64,000 bases of DNA from Flavobacterium lutivivi (GTDB lineage Bacteria; Bacteroidota; Bacteroidia; Flavobacteriales; Flavobacteriaceae): positions 1 to 64,000 of the forward strand of contig NZ_BMIM01000002.1 in the NCBI RefSeq assembly GCF_014642275.1, written 5' to 3'. Within the stretch, counting starts at the first letter, position 1. The number at the start of each line of letters is the position of its first letter. The notes under the pieces were generated by a model. That model was given only the letters and a program-made list of their open reading frames with translations, made no database searches and was not told where the DNA came from. Positions 43,138 to 52,637 of the stretch are shown here, in pieces. The translations under genes and the position numbers were made by a program.

Positions 43138-45036
43138 ATGAGCGACGCTATTAAACACGAATGTGGCATTGCATTACTTCGATTAAAAAAACCGTTAGAA
43201 TTCTACAAAGAAAAATACGGTTCTGCTTTCTATGGCATTCAAAAAATGTATCTATTAATGGAAAAGCAACACAACCGCGGACAAGATGGTGCCGGTTTTG
43301 CTTCTATAAAGTTTGATGTTGAACCTGGAGAAAGATACATTAGCCGTGTTCGTTCCAATAAATCACAACCTATTCAAGATATTTTTGAACAAATTAATGA
43401 AAGAATTGACGAGGAATTAAACCTACATCCTGAATACAAAGAAAATGTAGCTCTTCAAAAAGAAAATATTCCATACATAGGCGAGTTATTTCTTGGGCAT
43501 GTTCGCTACGGAACTTTTGGAAAAAATAGTATTGAAAGTGTTCATCCTTTTTTGCGTCAAAATAATTGGATGCACAGAAACCTAATCATTGCTGGAAATT
43601 TCAACATGACCAATGTTAAACAACTTTTTGACAGTTTGGTAGAACTTGGTCAACATCCAAAAGAAATGGCTGACACAGTAACCGTCATGGAAAAAATAGG
43701 TCATTTTCTTGATGATGAAGTAACCGATTTGTATCAGGAATGCAAAAATAATGGTTTATCAAAAAGGGAAGCTTCGCCAGTAATTGCTGAAAAACTTGAT
43801 ATAACCAAAATATTAAAAAGAGCTTCTCGTGGCTGGGATGGTGGTTATGCAATGGCTGGATTACTTGGTCATGGAGATTCGTTTGTTTTTCGTGATCCTG
43901 CAGGAATTCGTCCGGCATATTTTTATGAAGATGAAGAAATAGTTGTTGTAGCATCAGAAAGACCTGTTATACAAACTGTTTTCAATGTTTCTTTTGATAA
44001 AATACAAGAATTGCTGCCCGGAAATGCCTTGATTATCAAAAAAAATGGTTTGGTTTCTCAAAACGAAATCATTACACCTACAGAAAAAAAAGCATGCTCC
44101 TTTGAACGAATTTATTTTTCTAGAGGAAGTGACTCAGAAATTTACCAAGAAAGAAAAGAATTAGGAAGATTGATATTGCCATCGGTACTCAATGCTATTG
44201 AAGACGACACTGATAACACTGTTTTTTCTTATATCCCAAATACTGCTGAAACTTCTTTCTTTGGGATGGTGGAAGCTGCAAATGATTTTCTTAATCAAAG
44301 AAAAAACAAATACATCCTCGATAACCGAAAAACACTAACTAGAGAAAAACTCGAGGAGATTTTATCTGTAAAAATCCGAACAGAAAAAATTGCTATAAAA
44401 GATGCTAAACTAAGGACTTTTATAACAGATGATGCAAATCGTGACGATTTAGTAGCGCATGTTTATGATGTGACCTATGGAGTTATTAAACCAACGGATA
44501 ATTTAGTAATTATTGACGATAGCATTGTTCGAGGCACTACACTGAAAAAGAGTATTCTGAAAATGATGGATAGATTAAATCCTAAAAGAATTGTTGTGGT
44601 ATCATCAGCTCCGCAAATCCGTTTTCCAGATTGTTATGGAATTGACATGGCAAAACTGGAAAGTTTTATAGCTTTTCAGGCGGCAATCGAACTGTTGAAA
44701 GAAAAAAACCTTCAACATATAATAGACCAAGTTTATAATAAGTGTAAAGCGCAAGAAAACATAAAAGATGTTGATGTAGTAAATTATGTAACCGAAATTT
44801 ACAATCCTTTTTCAGATGAAGAGATTGCAAGTAAAATTGCAGAAATGCTTCATTCATCTGACATAAAAGCGGATGTAAAAATCATTTTTCAAAAAGTTGA
44901 AGATTTACACAAAGCCTGTCCAAAAAATCTAGGCGATTGGTACTTTACGGGAAATTATCCTACACCTGGTGGAAACCGAGTTGTTAACCGAGCTTTCATC
45001 AATTTTTATGAAGGAAAGGACGTTAGAGCATACTAA
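43138..45036 (+). CDS. purF: Amidophosphoribosyltransferase-like enzyme, long form
   Basis: First committed step of purine synthesis: PRPP plus glutamine to phosphoribosylamine. The 632 residues exceed the usual 470-510. N-terminal glutamine amidotransferase class II domain with nucleophile Cys9 preceded by an eight-residue stretch (MSDAIKHE) that must be removed for activity. GHVRYGTFG and GGYAMAGLLGHGDSFVFRDPAGIRP belong to the same domain. The PRPP loop VIIDDSIVRGTTLKKSI lies near 460-476. The extra C-terminal 100 residues or so are typical of one Bacteroidota PurF type. A second, shorter PurF elsewhere is possible, so the symbol carries some uncertainty. Confidence 0.88.
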   Translation: MSDAIKHECGIALLRLKKPLEFYKEKYGSAFYGIQKMYLLMEKQHNRGQDGAGFASIKFDVEPGERYISRVRSNKSQPIQDIFEQINERIDEELNLHPEYKENVALQKENIPYIGELFLGHVRYGTFGKNSIESVHPFLRQNNWMHRNLIIAGNFNMTNVKQLFDSLVELGQHPKEMADTVTVMEKIGHFLDDEVTDLYQECKNNGLSKREASPVIAEKLDITKILKRASRGWDGGYAMAGLLGHGDSFVFRDPAGIRPAYFYEDEEIVVVASERPVIQTVFNVSFDKIQELLPGNALIIKKNGLVSQNEIITPTEKKACSFERIYFSRGSDSEIYQERKELGRLILPSVLNAIEDDTDNTVFSYIPNTAETSFFGMVEAANDFLNQRKNKYILDNRKTLTREKLEEILSVKIRTEKIAIKDAKLRTFITDDANRDDLVAHVYDVTYGVIKPTDNLVIIDDSIVRGTTLKKSILKMMDRLNPKRIVVVSSAPQIRFPDCYGIDMAKLESFIAFQAAIELLKEKNLQHIIDQVYNKCKAQENIKDVDVVNYVTEIYNPFSDEEIASKIAEMLHSSDIKADVKIIFQKVEDLHKACPKNLGDWYFTGNYPTPGGNRVVNRAFINFYEGKDVRAY

Positions 45037-45112
45037 TTTTAACATTTTTTGAACTTAAACGATTTTTGATGCAGTTCATCTAAAATATTTGAAAAGCATT
45101 TTTTTCTGACCG

Positions 45113-45120
45113 TATATTTG
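45113..45120 (+). promoter_or_regulatory. -7 promoter box of sRNA unit 1
   Basis: TATATTTG matches TAnnTTTG; a TTG at 45089-45091 lies 21 bases upstream. Transcription should start near 45124, exactly where the conserved hairpin begins. Confidence 0.6.
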
Positions 45121-45123
45121 TGG

Positions 45124-45200
45124 CTACCATAGCATTAGTAGGTTAAGTTTATGGTAGATTTGGGGCAAAAAGGGTGAAAAGAAATTTTCACCTTTTTTAT
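45124..45200 (+). ncRNA. Candidate small RNA, unit 1 (about 77 nt)
   Basis: 5' hairpin CTACCATA (45124-45131) / TATGGTAG (45150-45157), a single-stranded ATTTGGGGCAAA stretch, then a terminator hairpin GGTGAAAA-GAAA-TTTTCACC (45173-45192) followed by TTTTTT. The core is shared with unit 2: CTACCATAG identical, and 31 consecutive identical bases from TAGGTTAAGTTT through GGGGCAAA. The terminators differ in sequence but not in form, as expected for duplicated sRNA genes kept for the RNA core. A tiny ATG frame (MVDLGQ…) exists in both copies but lacks a shared stop, so coding is unlikely. Comparison with the Rfam Flavo-1 family would be informative. Confidence 0.62.
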
Positions 45201-45303
45201 TTTAAAAACATTTCAACTTCTCAAAAAGACCTATTTTACTCACATAACAGGTTATTCCGCACATATTTTGAATGAATTTTAACATTTTATAGAATAATGT
45301 TAT

Positions 45304-45311
45304 TAGATTTG
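45304..45311 (+). promoter_or_regulatory. -7 promoter box of sRNA unit 2
   Basis: TAGATTTG matches TAnnTTTG. It sits at the same distance from the conserved hairpin as in unit 1 (hairpin begins 3 bases after the box). No convincing -33 TTG. Confidence 0.55.
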
Positions 45312-45313
45312 TA

Positions 45314-45394
45314 CTACCATAGTATTTAGTGTAGGTTAAGTTTATGGTAGATTTGGGGCAAACAGGTGGAAGTAATTCCGCCTGTTTATTTTTT
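45314..45394 (+). ncRNA. Candidate small RNA, unit 2 (about 81 nt)
   Basis: Homologue of unit 1, 190 bases downstream. Hairpin CTACCATA (45314-45321) / TATGGTAG (45343-45350) with a loop three bases longer, the identical 31-base stretch ending GGGGCAAA, then a 12-base-pair terminator (45360-45371 with 45376-45387) closed by GTAA and followed by ATTTTTTT. Confidence 0.62.
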
Positions 45395-45404
45395 TATAAA
45401 AAAA

Positions 45405-45428
45405 CCCGATTGCTACATCACAATCGGG
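45405..45428 (-). terminator. Terminator of sodA
   Basis: CCCGATTG (45405-45412) pairs with CAATCGGG (45421-45428). On the minus strand it is followed by a T-rich run, 26 bases after the sodA stop. It faces the terminator of sRNA unit 2. Confidence 0.75.
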
Positions 45429-45454
45429 CTAATTAATTTCATTTGCCTTTTCTA

Positions 45455-46063
45455 TTACTTCTCGGTAACATAAAGTCTTATCACTTCTGTCCAATTTATT
45501 ACATTGAAAAAAGCTTCTATATAATCTGGTCTGCGGTTTTGATAGTTTAAATAATAAGCATGTTCCCAAACATCCATTCCAAGAATAGGAAAACCTCCAC
45601 AACCAGTATTTGGCATCAATGGATTATCTTGATTAGGCGTAGAACAAACTTCAAGTTTTCCTCCTTTGTGAACACACAACCAAGCCCAACCAGAACCAAA
45701 ACGAGTTGCTCCTGCTTTAGCAAATTGTGCTTTGAATTCTTCAAAAGAACCAAAATCTCTTTCGATTGCTTCGGCTAATTCACCTGTTGGTTTTCCTCCT
45801 CCATTTGGTGACATAATTCTCCAAAAAAGGTTATGATTGTAGTGTCCGCCACCGTTGTTTCTAACTGGCATATTATTCATATCAAGATTGATAAGAATGT
45901 TTTCTATAGTTTTTCCTTCTAAATCTGTTCCTGCAATGGCAGCATTTAGGTTTGTAACATAGGCATTATGGTGCTTGGTGTGGTGAATTTCCATCGTTCT
46001 TGCATCGATATGTGGTTCCAATGCATCATAAGCATAAGGTAATTTTGGTAATTCGAATGACAT
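45455..46063 (-). CDS. Superoxide dismutase, Fe/Mn family (Mn-like)
   Basis: Removes superoxide in the cytoplasm. 202 residues with metal ligands in [10 protein letters not shown] (His near 28), [13 protein letters not shown] (His near 77), and [11 protein letters not shown] (Asp and His near 164-168). The residues GGGHYNH and NQDNPLM (Gln in the second half) resemble the manganese type rather than the iron type, but cambialistic use cannot be excluded. No signal peptide. Own promoter on the minus strand and terminator. Confidence 0.95.
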   Translation of the reverse strand: MSFELPKLPYAYDALEPHIDARTMEIHHTKHHNAYVTNLNAAIAGTDLEGKTIENILINLDMNNMPVRNNGGGHYNHNLFWRIMSPNGGGKPTGELAEAIERDFGSFEEFKAQFAKAGATRFGSGWAWLCVHKGGKLEVCSTPNQDNPLMPNTGCGGFPILGMDVWEHAYYLNYQNRRPDYIEAFFNVINWTEVIRLYVTEK

Positions 46064-46098
46064 AATATTTTTATTTACGTTAATTAATTAATTGAATT

Positions 46099-46106
46099 CA
46101 AATTTA
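46099..46106 (-). promoter_or_regulatory. -7 promoter box for the superoxide dismutase gene
   Basis: The minus strand reads TAAATTTG (TAnnTTTG), 35 bases upstream of the start codon. Confidence 0.5.
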
Positions 46107-46156
46107 AACATTTAACTTCGTAAAAAGAAATTATACTTGTTAATAAACCTATAAAA

Positions 46157-46678
46157 ATGGATTTTCCTCTACAGCCTAAGGATTTAAAAAGTGATATAAT
46201 TCACCTTGTTCCGCTGACGGAAAATGATTTTGAGGATTTATATGCTGTTGCAAATGACGAATTACTATGGGAACAACATCCGAACAAATTACGTTATCGA
46301 CGAGATGTTTTCAAGAATTTTTTTGAAGGTGCAATGCTTTCTGGTGGAGCATTTATCATTAGAGATAACGCCACAAATGAAGTTGTGGGTAGTAGTCGCT
46401 ATTATGATTATGACAAAAAGAACAAATCTATACTCATAGGTTACACGTTTATTGGAAGAAAATTTTGGGGAAAAGAATACAATAAATCACTAAAAAAATT
46501 AATGCTGGATTATGCTTTTCAATATGTAGATAAAGTTTATTTCCATATTGGTGCTTTAAATATTCGTTCGCAGAAGGCTATCGAAAAAATTGGCGGTATC
46601 AAAGTTGATGAATTTGAAGTAGAGTATTATGGCGAAGACAGTAAGTTGAATTTTGTTTATATAATTGAGAAAAAATAA
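46157..46678 (+). CDS. GNAT-family N-acetyltransferase
   Basis: 173 residues with the GNAT fold pattern: LVPLTENDFEDLYAVAND at the start, a central ATNEVVGSSRYYDYDKKNKSILIGYTFIGRKFWGK (acetyl-CoA region), then YVDKVYFHIGALNIRSQKAIEKIGG, typical of RimJ/RimL-like members. The substrate is unknown. The stop overlaps the next start by one base (TAATG), coupling it to the helicase-nuclease gene. Confidence 0.88.
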   Translation: MDFPLQPKDLKSDIIHLVPLTENDFEDLYAVANDELLWEQHPNKLRYRRDVFKNFFEGAMLSGGAFIIRDNATNEVVGSSRYYDYDKKNKSILIGYTFIGRKFWGKEYNKSLKKLMLDYAFQYVDKVYFHIGALNIRSQKAIEKIGGIKVDEFEVEYYGEDSKLNFVYIIEKK

Positions 46679-49600
46679 TGCCGAAAAACGCTTTCACATT
46701 ATACAACGCTTCGGCTGGCTCGGGAAAGACTTATACTTTGGTAAAAGAATACCTTAAAATCATTCTTCTATCAAAAAAAGATGATGCTTATAGAAATATT
46801 CTTGCCATAACTTTTACCAACAAAGCTGTAAATGAAATGAAAACTCGCGTGGTCGATAGTCTTTATGCATTTACACAAGAAAATCCAACAGATAAAGTTT
46901 TCCATTTAATGCAAGATATTAGCATTGAAACTGGACTTAGCATTGTTGAAATTCACCAAAAAGCAAAAAGCATTATCAAGAATTTGATACACAACTATGC
47001 CGCTTTTGATATTTCGACCATCGATAAATTTACGCATAGAGTAATACGAACATTTGCTCACGATTTGAATCTTCCAATAACTTTTGAAGTTTCTTTGGAT
47101 ACAGATGATTTATTAAAAGAATCTGTCGACTCATTAATTGCCGAAGCTGGAAACGATGAAATATTGACGAAATTATTAGTGAATTTTGTCATGGAAAAAA
47201 CAGACGATGACAAGTCTTGGGACATATCGAGAGAAATAATCAACACTGGAAAACTTTTGCTTAATGAAAATAATCGTGAGGAGTTAATTCCAGTTGATTC
47301 CAAAAGAATTGAAGATTTTATACTTCTAAAGACAAAAATCGAAAATGAAAAAGACAATTTAGAACAGCAAAACATCAATCTTGCATCACAATTACTAGAT
47401 TTTATTAACCAAAAAGGTATTGATTTAAAATCATTTAAAGGAGCATATTTCCCAAAACACATACAAAGCATTGCAGAAAATCGTTTTAATCAAGACACAA
47501 AAAAATATTTTAATCCAGAAGATATTTCTATCAACAATAATGTAAAAGACAAAGAGATTATCGAAGATAATATTCCCTATTTCCTTGCTCAAATGGGTTT
47601 GATTTATCAAAATTTTGAAAAAATAAATCTCTACACTGCGTTTCTAAAAAACATTACACCAATTTCGTTATTGAATACTTTGAACAAAAAGTTAAAAGAA
47701 ATTCAAGAGGAAAGAAACATATTGAGTATAGCCGAATTCAACAAACTCATCTTTGAGCAAATTCAAAATCAGCCAGCACCATTCATTTATGAACGAATGG
47801 GCGAAAAATACCGCCATTTTTTTATAGACGAATTTCAAGACACGTCAGAAATGCAATGGAAAAACCTAATTCCGTTGATAGACAATGCGCTTTCTGGTCA
47901 ATCAGACGATGGAACAAAAGGTTCTTTAATGATTGTTGGCGATCCAAAACAGTCCATTTACAGATGGCGTGGTGGAAAAGCAGAACAGTTCATCGATTTG
48001 AGCAATGATGCCAATCCTTTTTCCAATCCTGATAAAAAAATTGAAAACTTAGATACAAACTACAGAAGCTACTCTCAAATCATTGAATTCAATAATGATT
48101 TTTTCAAATTCCTATCGCAGTATTTTGAAAATAAAGAATACAAGAAATTATTTGAAGAACAAAGTCATCAAAAAACGAATTCGAAAAAAGGTGGTTATAT
48201 AAACATCCATTTTTTACCAAAAATTGATAAAAAAGATTATGCCGATGAAGAAAAAATTGAACCTGAAACCATTTTTATCGAAACAACCCATGATAAAGTT
48301 GTTGAAGCAGTCAATAAAGGTTTTCAATATAGAGATATTGTTATTTTGGTTAGGAAAAATGAAGAAGGAAGTGCCATTGCCAATTTCTTGACCGAAAAAG
48401 GAATTCCTATTGTATCGTCAGAAAGTCTATTGCTTTCAGCTTCATCTGAAGTACAATTTATTATTTCGTTTTTAAATTATTTGAATAATCAAAAAAATCA
48501 GGAAGCCAAAGCGCTTTTTCTCTACTATTTGAGCAGAAAACAAAACAATTATTCTACTCATGATTTCATCAATAATGGAATACAACAAAAAAATGAAACA
48601 GATTTAGAAAATTACTTAACTGAATTTGGTTATACAATTTCTTTCAAGAATATTCGAAAAAAATCATTGTTCGAAATCGTTGAATGGCTTATAGAAACAT
48701 TTATTTCAACCGAAAATCAAAATGCTTACACTCAATACTTTCTTGATCTAGTCCTGGAAAATGAAACCCGAAAACAATCAGGAATTGACGAATTTTTGAG
48801 TTATTGGGAAACCAATTCCAATAAGTTGAGCATTGCCTCACCAGAAGGAATTGATGCTGTAAGGATTATGACCATTCACAAATCAAAAGGATTAGAATTT
48901 CCAGTTGTAATATTCCCTTTTGTGAAAAAGAACTTTTCATATGCTCCAAAAGACAATATGTGGATAACCGCTGAAGAGAGTTTTTTTGAATTGCCAAAAA
49001 TTTTAGTTGGAAAGTCAAGCAAAATTGTAAATTATGGAGAAATTCCTGCTCAAGAATACTTAAACAAAAAAGAAGAAGAATTATTGGATGAAATAAATGT
49101 GTTATATGTAGCATTAACACGTGCTGAAGAACAATTATATATTATTTCTCAACACGAAACAAAAGCTAAAACAAGCAACAAATATCCTAATGCGCAAAGC
49201 ACATTTTTAATAGAATTCTTGGAAAACAGACATGAATATAATCCCGAAAAATCTATTTATGAATTTGGGAATAGTATCAAAGTTTCAGAAAATAATCATC
49301 AATCCAAGTCAACAAAAAATATTCCTACTATTGATAAAAAGTTGCCTTTCAGAAATATAAAAATTGCACAAAAAGAAGGCTTGATGTGGAATACAAAACA
49401 GCAAAAAGCCATTGAATATGGAAATATTATTCACGAAATTTTGGCATCAATAACAACAAAACAAACCATAGACATTGCTCTTGAAAAAGCCATAGAAAAT
49501 GGTCTTATTCAGGTTTTACAAAAAGACGAAACCAAAAAAACCATCGAAAAGATTGTTCTCAATGATGAACTTTCTCCTTTTTTTGACGCTGATTGTAGCG

Positions 49601-49833
49601 TATTGAACGAGCAAATCATTATTCAAAGCGAAGGAACTATTGTAAAACCCGACAGAATGGTTTTGAAAAACGAAAACGAAATTTATCTTTTAGATTATAA
49701 AACTGGAACACATCAAGCCAAATATGAAACTCAACTAAACAATTACAAAGAAGCCATCGAAAAAATGGGTTACAAAGTCACTAAAAAAACGTTGGTTTAT
49801 ATCAGCGATACAATCGAAGTTGTAAATTTGTAA
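46678..49833 (+). CDS. UvrD-type helicase with C-terminal nuclease (AddA-like)
   Basis: 1051 residues: Walker A NASAGSGKTYTLV (9-21), Walker B HFFIDEFQDTSEMQW (about 380), motif GDPKQSIYRWRGG, motif V/VI MTIHKSKGLEFPVV and LYVALTRAEEQLYII. A C-terminal PD-(D/E)XK nuclease is marked by KPDRMVLKNE and IYLLDYKTGTHQ (about 1005-1025). Such proteins pair with an AddB-like subunit to process double-strand breaks for RecA. A matching AddB-like protein lies at 52638-55379. Overlaps the upstream acetyltransferase by one base; kbl follows 18 bases later. Confidence 0.92.
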   Translation: MPKNAFTLYNASAGSGKTYTLVKEYLKIILLSKKDDAYRNILAITFTNKAVNEMKTRVVDSLYAFTQENPTDKVFHLMQDISIETGLSIVEIHQKAKSIIKNLIHNYAAFDISTIDKFTHRVIRTFAHDLNLPITFEVSLDTDDLLKESVDSLIAEAGNDEILTKLLVNFVMEKTDDDKSWDISREIINTGKLLLNENNREELIPVDSKRIEDFILLKTKIENEKDNLEQQNINLASQLLDFINQKGIDLKSFKGAYFPKHIQSIAENRFNQDTKKYFNPEDISINNNVKDKEIIEDNIPYFLAQMGLIYQNFEKINLYTAFLKNITPISLLNTLNKKLKEIQEERNILSIAEFNKLIFEQIQNQPAPFIYERMGEKYRHFFIDEFQDTSEMQWKNLIPLIDNALSGQSDDGTKGSLMIVGDPKQSIYRWRGGKAEQFIDLSNDANPFSNPDKKIENLDTNYRSYSQIIEFNNDFFKFLSQYFENKEYKKLFEEQSHQKTNSKKGGYINIHFLPKIDKKDYADEEKIEPETIFIETTHDKVVEAVNKGFQYRDIVILVRKNEEGSAIANFLTEKGIPIVSSESLLLSASSEVQFIISFLNYLNNQKNQEAKALFLYYLSRKQNNYSTHDFINNGIQQKNETDLENYLTEFGYTISFKNIRKKSLFEIVEWLIETFISTENQNAYTQYFLDLVLENETRKQSGIDEFLSYWETNSNKLSIASPEGIDAVRIMTIHKSKGLEFPVVIFPFVKKNFSYAPKDNMWITAEESFFELPKILVGKSSKIVNYGEIPAQEYLNKKEEELLDEINVLYVALTRAEEQLYIISQHETKAKTSNKYPNAQSTFLIEFLENRHEYNPEKSIYEFGNSIKVSENNHQSKSTKNIPTIDKKLPFRNIKIAQKEGLMWNTKQQKAIEYGNIIHEILASITTKQTIDIALEKAIENGLIQVLQKDETKKTIEKIVLNDELSPFFDADCSVLNEQIIIQSEGTIVKPDRMVLKNENEIYLLDYKTGTHQAKYETQLNNYKEAIEKMGYKVTKKTLVYISDTIEVVNL

Positions 49834-49851
49834 ACAAACAAACGAAATAAA

Positions 49852-51045
49852 ATGTACGGAAAAATTCAACAACACCTTCAAAACGAATTACAAACCATAG
49901 AAAACAATGGTTTATATAAAAAAGAAAGAATTATAACTTCTCCTCAAGGCGCAGAAATCACGGTAAATGGTGAAACGGTTTTAAATTTTTGTGCCAATAA
50001 TTATTTAGGATTATCATCGCATCCAGAAGTTATAAAAGCCGCAAAAGACACTTTAGATACGCATGGATTTGGTATGTCATCTGTTCGATTTATTTGTGGA
50101 ACGCAAGACATTCACAAAACATTGGAACAAAAAATTGCCAATTTCTATGGAACCGAAGACACAATCCTTTATGCAGCAGCATTTGATGCTAATGGAGGCG
50201 TTTTTGAACCTTTGTTAGGTGAAGAAGATTGTATAATTTCAGATTCGTTAAATCATGCTTCCATAATTGATGGCGTTCGTTTGTGCAAAGCTGCACGTTA
50301 CCGTTATGAAAATTCCAATATGGAAGATTTGGAAAACCAACTCAAGAAAGCTGTTGAAGCTGGTCATCGTTTTAAACTTATAGTTACTGATGGTGTTTTT
50401 TCAATGGATGGATTGGTTGCTCCGCTAGATAAAATTTGTGATTTGGCCGACAAATATGATGCAATGGTTATGGTTGATGAATGTCATGCAGCAGGTTTTA
50501 TTGGCGCAACTGGCAAAGGAACACTCGAAGCCAAAGGCGTTATGGGAAGAGTTGATATCATCACAGGAACATTAGGAAAAGCACTTGGTGGAGCAATGGG
50601 TGGATATACAACCGCAAAAAAAGAAATCATAGAAATACTGCGTCAACGCTCAAGACCATATTTATTTTCAAACTCATTAGCTCCAAGCATTGTTGGTGCA
50701 TCAATTAAGGTTTTCGAATTGTTAGAAAGAGACACAACACTAAGAGACAAACTCGAATGGAATACAAATTACTTCAAAGAAGGAATGAAAAAAGCGGGTT
50801 TCGATATCATTGACGGCGATTCTGCCATTGTACCAGTAATGCTCTATGATGCTAAACTATCACAAGTGATGGCAGATGAATTATTAAAAAAAGGGATATA
50901 TGTAATTGGTTTCTTTTTCCCAGTTGTTCCAAAAGACAAAGCAAGGATAAGAGTTCAGCTTTCAGCAGCACATTCAAAAGAACATTTAGACAAGGCAATT
51001 GATGCATTTACAACAGTTGGAAAAGCCTTGAAAGTGATTAATTAA
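49852..51045 (+). CDS. kbl: Glycine C-acetyltransferase (2-amino-3-ketobutyrate CoA ligase)
   Basis: PLP enzyme of threonine breakdown: splits 2-amino-3-ketobutyrate to glycine and acetyl-CoA. 397 residues of the alpha-oxoamine synthase family, with [44 protein letters not shown] (Asp) and the Schiff-base Lys in [14 protein letters not shown]. Length matches E. coli Kbl (398). Related enzymes (BioF, serine palmitoyltransferase) share the fold; the sequence resembles Kbl best. No threonine dehydrogenase gene is adjacent. Confidence 0.92.
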   Translation: MYGKIQQHLQNELQTIENNGLYKKERIITSPQGAEITVNGETVLNFCANNYLGLSSHPEVIKAAKDTLDTHGFGMSSVRFICGTQDIHKTLEQKIANFYGTEDTILYAAAFDANGGVFEPLLGEEDCIISDSLNHASIIDGVRLCKAARYRYENSNMEDLENQLKKAVEAGHRFKLIVTDGVFSMDGLVAPLDKICDLADKYDAMVMVDECHAAGFIGATGKGTLEAKGVMGRVDIITGTLGKALGGAMGGYTTAKKEIIEILRQRSRPYLFSNSLAPSIVGASIKVFELLERDTTLRDKLEWNTNYFKEGMKKAGFDIIDGDSAIVPVMLYDAKLSQVMADELLKKGIYVIGFFFPVVPKDKARIRVQLSAAHSKEHLDKAIDAFTTVGKALKVIN

Positions 51046-51108
51046 CCTATTTTTTTACATAATCTACTGTAAATGATTACAAGATTACCACTTTTTAACA
51101 TTTTGATT

Positions 51109-51138
51109 TTGAAATTAGGCAATTAGATATTACTTTTG
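51109..51138 (+). promoter_or_regulatory. Promoter of ompA (-33 TTG, -7 TACTTTTG)
   Basis: TTG (51109-51111), a 19-base spacer, then TACTTTTG (51131-51138), 36 bases before the ATG at 51175. Among the best consensus matches in the window, fitting an abundant outer-membrane protein. Confidence 0.65.
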
Positions 51139-51174
51139 TCCCGTTATAATTATTATAATCTAATCAAATTAAGT

Positions 51175-52575
51175 ATGAAACATCTTAACAAATTATTTGC
51201 TGCTGTGCTAATGTTAGCTGGTTTAAGCTCACAAGCACAAGATAGCAACAACCCATGGGCAATCTCGTTCGGGGTTAATGCAGTTGACACTAGATTTAGT
51301 GCTGCTTCAAAATTAGAAGATCAGTTTTCTGAATTTTTTAATGCAAAAGATCACTGGAACATTTTGCCTTCAGTATCATATTTGACAGTTTCTAAATATG
51401 TAGGAAGCAATTTCTCTTTCGGAGTAACTGGATCTGTAAACAAAATTACAAAGTATGTACTTCCAAGAGTTGGTGATGCAGACTACACTGTGGTAAACCC
51501 AGGCGATTTGAATTACTATGCTGTTGATGGAGTTATCAACTACAGCATGATGAACTTAATCAAATCTAAAAAATTAGATCCTTCGGTTCACATTGGTGGA
51601 GGTTACACATGGTTAGGTGAAGAAGCACACGCTGGAACTTTAAACGGTGGTTTAGGTTTAGCTTACTGGTTTTCTGATAACATTGGTTTATCATACCGTG
51701 CAACTTACAAACAATCATTTGAAGATGTAAGAGAAGATATGCCTTCTCACGTTCAACATTTTGCTGGTCTAACTTTCAAATTTGGAGGTAAAGATACAGA
51801 TGGTGACGGAATTTATGACAAAGACGATGCTTGTCCTGAAGCAGCAGGTTTAAAACAATTTAACGGTTGTCCTGATACTGATGGTGATGGAATCGCTGAT
51901 AAAGATGACGCTTGTCCAGAAGTTGCTGGTCCAACTGAATTCAATGGTTGTCCTGATACTGATGGTGACGGAATTGCTGATAAAGATGATGCTTGTCCAG
52001 AAGTTGCTGGTTTAAAAGCTTTCAATGGTTGTCCTGATACTGATGGTGATGGTGTAGCTGACAAAGCTGACAAATGTCCTACAGAAAAAGGTCCAAAAGA
52101 AAATGCTGGTTGTCCTTGGCCAGATAGAGATGGCGATGGTGTACTTGATAAAGACGATAAATGTCCAGATGTAAAAGGTACTGCTGCTAACAATGGTTGT
52201 CCAGAAGTAACTGATGAAGTTATTAAAAGATTGAATGATTATGCTAAAACTATCTTATTTGATACTGCAAAATCTACTTTCCAACAACAAACTTACCCAG
52301 TGTTAGAAGCTATGACAGCAATCTTAAAAGAATATCCTTCTTCAAACTTCTCTATCGAAGGTCACACTGATAGCGATGGTAAAGATGCTGCTAACCAAAC
52401 TTTATCTGAAAACAGAGCTGCTGCTGTTAAAAACTACTTAGTTGAGCACGGTATTTCTGCTTCTAGATTATCATCTGTAGGTTTTGGTGAAAGCAAACCA
52501 ATTGCTACTAACAAAACTGCTGCTGGTAAAGCTTTAAACAGAAGAGTTGAAGTGAAATTAGTAAGTAGCAACTAA
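51175..52575 (+). CDS. OmpA-family outer-membrane protein with TSP3 repeats
   Basis: 466 residues: signal peptide ([20 protein letters not shown]), an N-terminal beta-barrel (about 22-205), five calcium-binding thrombospondin type 3 repeats, and a C-terminal OmpA peptidoglycan-binding domain ([39 protein letters not shown]). It anchors the outer membrane to the cell wall. The frame is open from 51136, but the signal peptide and the promoter position support the ATG at 51175. Strong promoter and a perfect terminator imply high, independent expression. Confidence 0.95.
   Translation: MKHLNKLFAAVLMLAGLSSQAQDSNNPWAISFGVNAVDTRFSAASKLEDQFSEFFNAKDHWNILPSVSYLTVSKYVGSNFSFGVTGSVNKITKYVLPRVGDADYTVVNPGDLNYYAVDGVINYSMMNLIKSKKLDPSVHIGGGYTWLGEEAHAGTLNGGLGLAYWFSDNIGLSYRATYKQSFEDVREDMPSHVQHFAGLTFKFGGKDTDGDGIYDKDDACPEAAGLKQFNGCPDTDGDGIADKDDACPEVAGPTEFNGCPDTDGDGIADKDDACPEVAGLKAFNGCPDTDGDGVADKADKCPTEKGPKENAGCPWPDRDGDGVLDKDDKCPDVKGTAANNGCPEVTDEVIKRLNDYAKTILFDTAKSTFQQQTYPVLEAMTAILKEYPSSNFSIEGHTDSDGKDAANQTLSENRAAAVKNYLVEHGISASRLSSVGFGESKPIATNKTAAGKALNRRVEVKLVSSN
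51793..52203 (+). repeat. Five tandem TSP3 coding repeats inside ompA
   Basis: Units of 81 bases (27 residues of the form [19 protein letters not shown]…NGCP); the last is 87 bases. Units 1-3 are nearly identical at the DNA level, units 4-5 more diverged ([22 protein letters not shown]). Asp-rich loops bind calcium in homologues. The unit number may vary between strains. Confidence 0.9.
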
Positions 52576-52596
52576 TTTTATCTTAAAATAAATCTT

Positions 52597-52627
52597 AAAA
52601 ACGTCCCGAATTCGGGACGTTTTTTTA
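52597..52627 (+). terminator. Terminator after ompA
   Basis: Perfect 28-base palindrome, AAAAACGTCCCGAA (52597-52610) with TTCGGGACGTTTTT (52611-52624), plus further T residues; 22 bases after the stop. Confidence 0.9.
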
Positions 52628-52637
52628 TTTTTATACT

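Larger units (their letters stand above)
45037..45454. other. Intergenic region, 418 bases, with two tandem sRNA units
   Basis: Between purF and sodA. Contains two plus-strand units (promoter box, conserved hairpin, terminator) and the minus-strand sodA terminator. No protein-coding frame of useful length. Confidence 0.8.

Noticed and set aside
45151-45177. Short ATG frame (MVDLGQ…) shared by both sRNA units
   Set aside because: The frame ends after eight codons in unit 1 but runs through the terminator in unit 2, so there is no common stop; the conservation is better explained by RNA structure.
45035-45288. Shared 14-mer AATTTTAACATTTT upstream of both sRNA units (45035 and 45275)
   Set aside because: It lies at very different distances from the two promoters and is low-complexity, so it may be chance.
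47058-47471. 137-codon minus-strand frame inside the AddA-like gene
   Set aside because: Low-complexity Ser/Phe-rich translation and no promoter; a shadow frame.
51813-52193. 126-codon minus-strand repetitive frame in ompA
   Set aside because: It is the reverse reading of the TSP3 repeats; the repetition is explained by the ompA product.
51793-52203. Possible CRISPR-like array
   Set aside because: The periodic 81-base units are in frame and encode calcium-binding TSP3 repeats; there are no spacers or cas genes.
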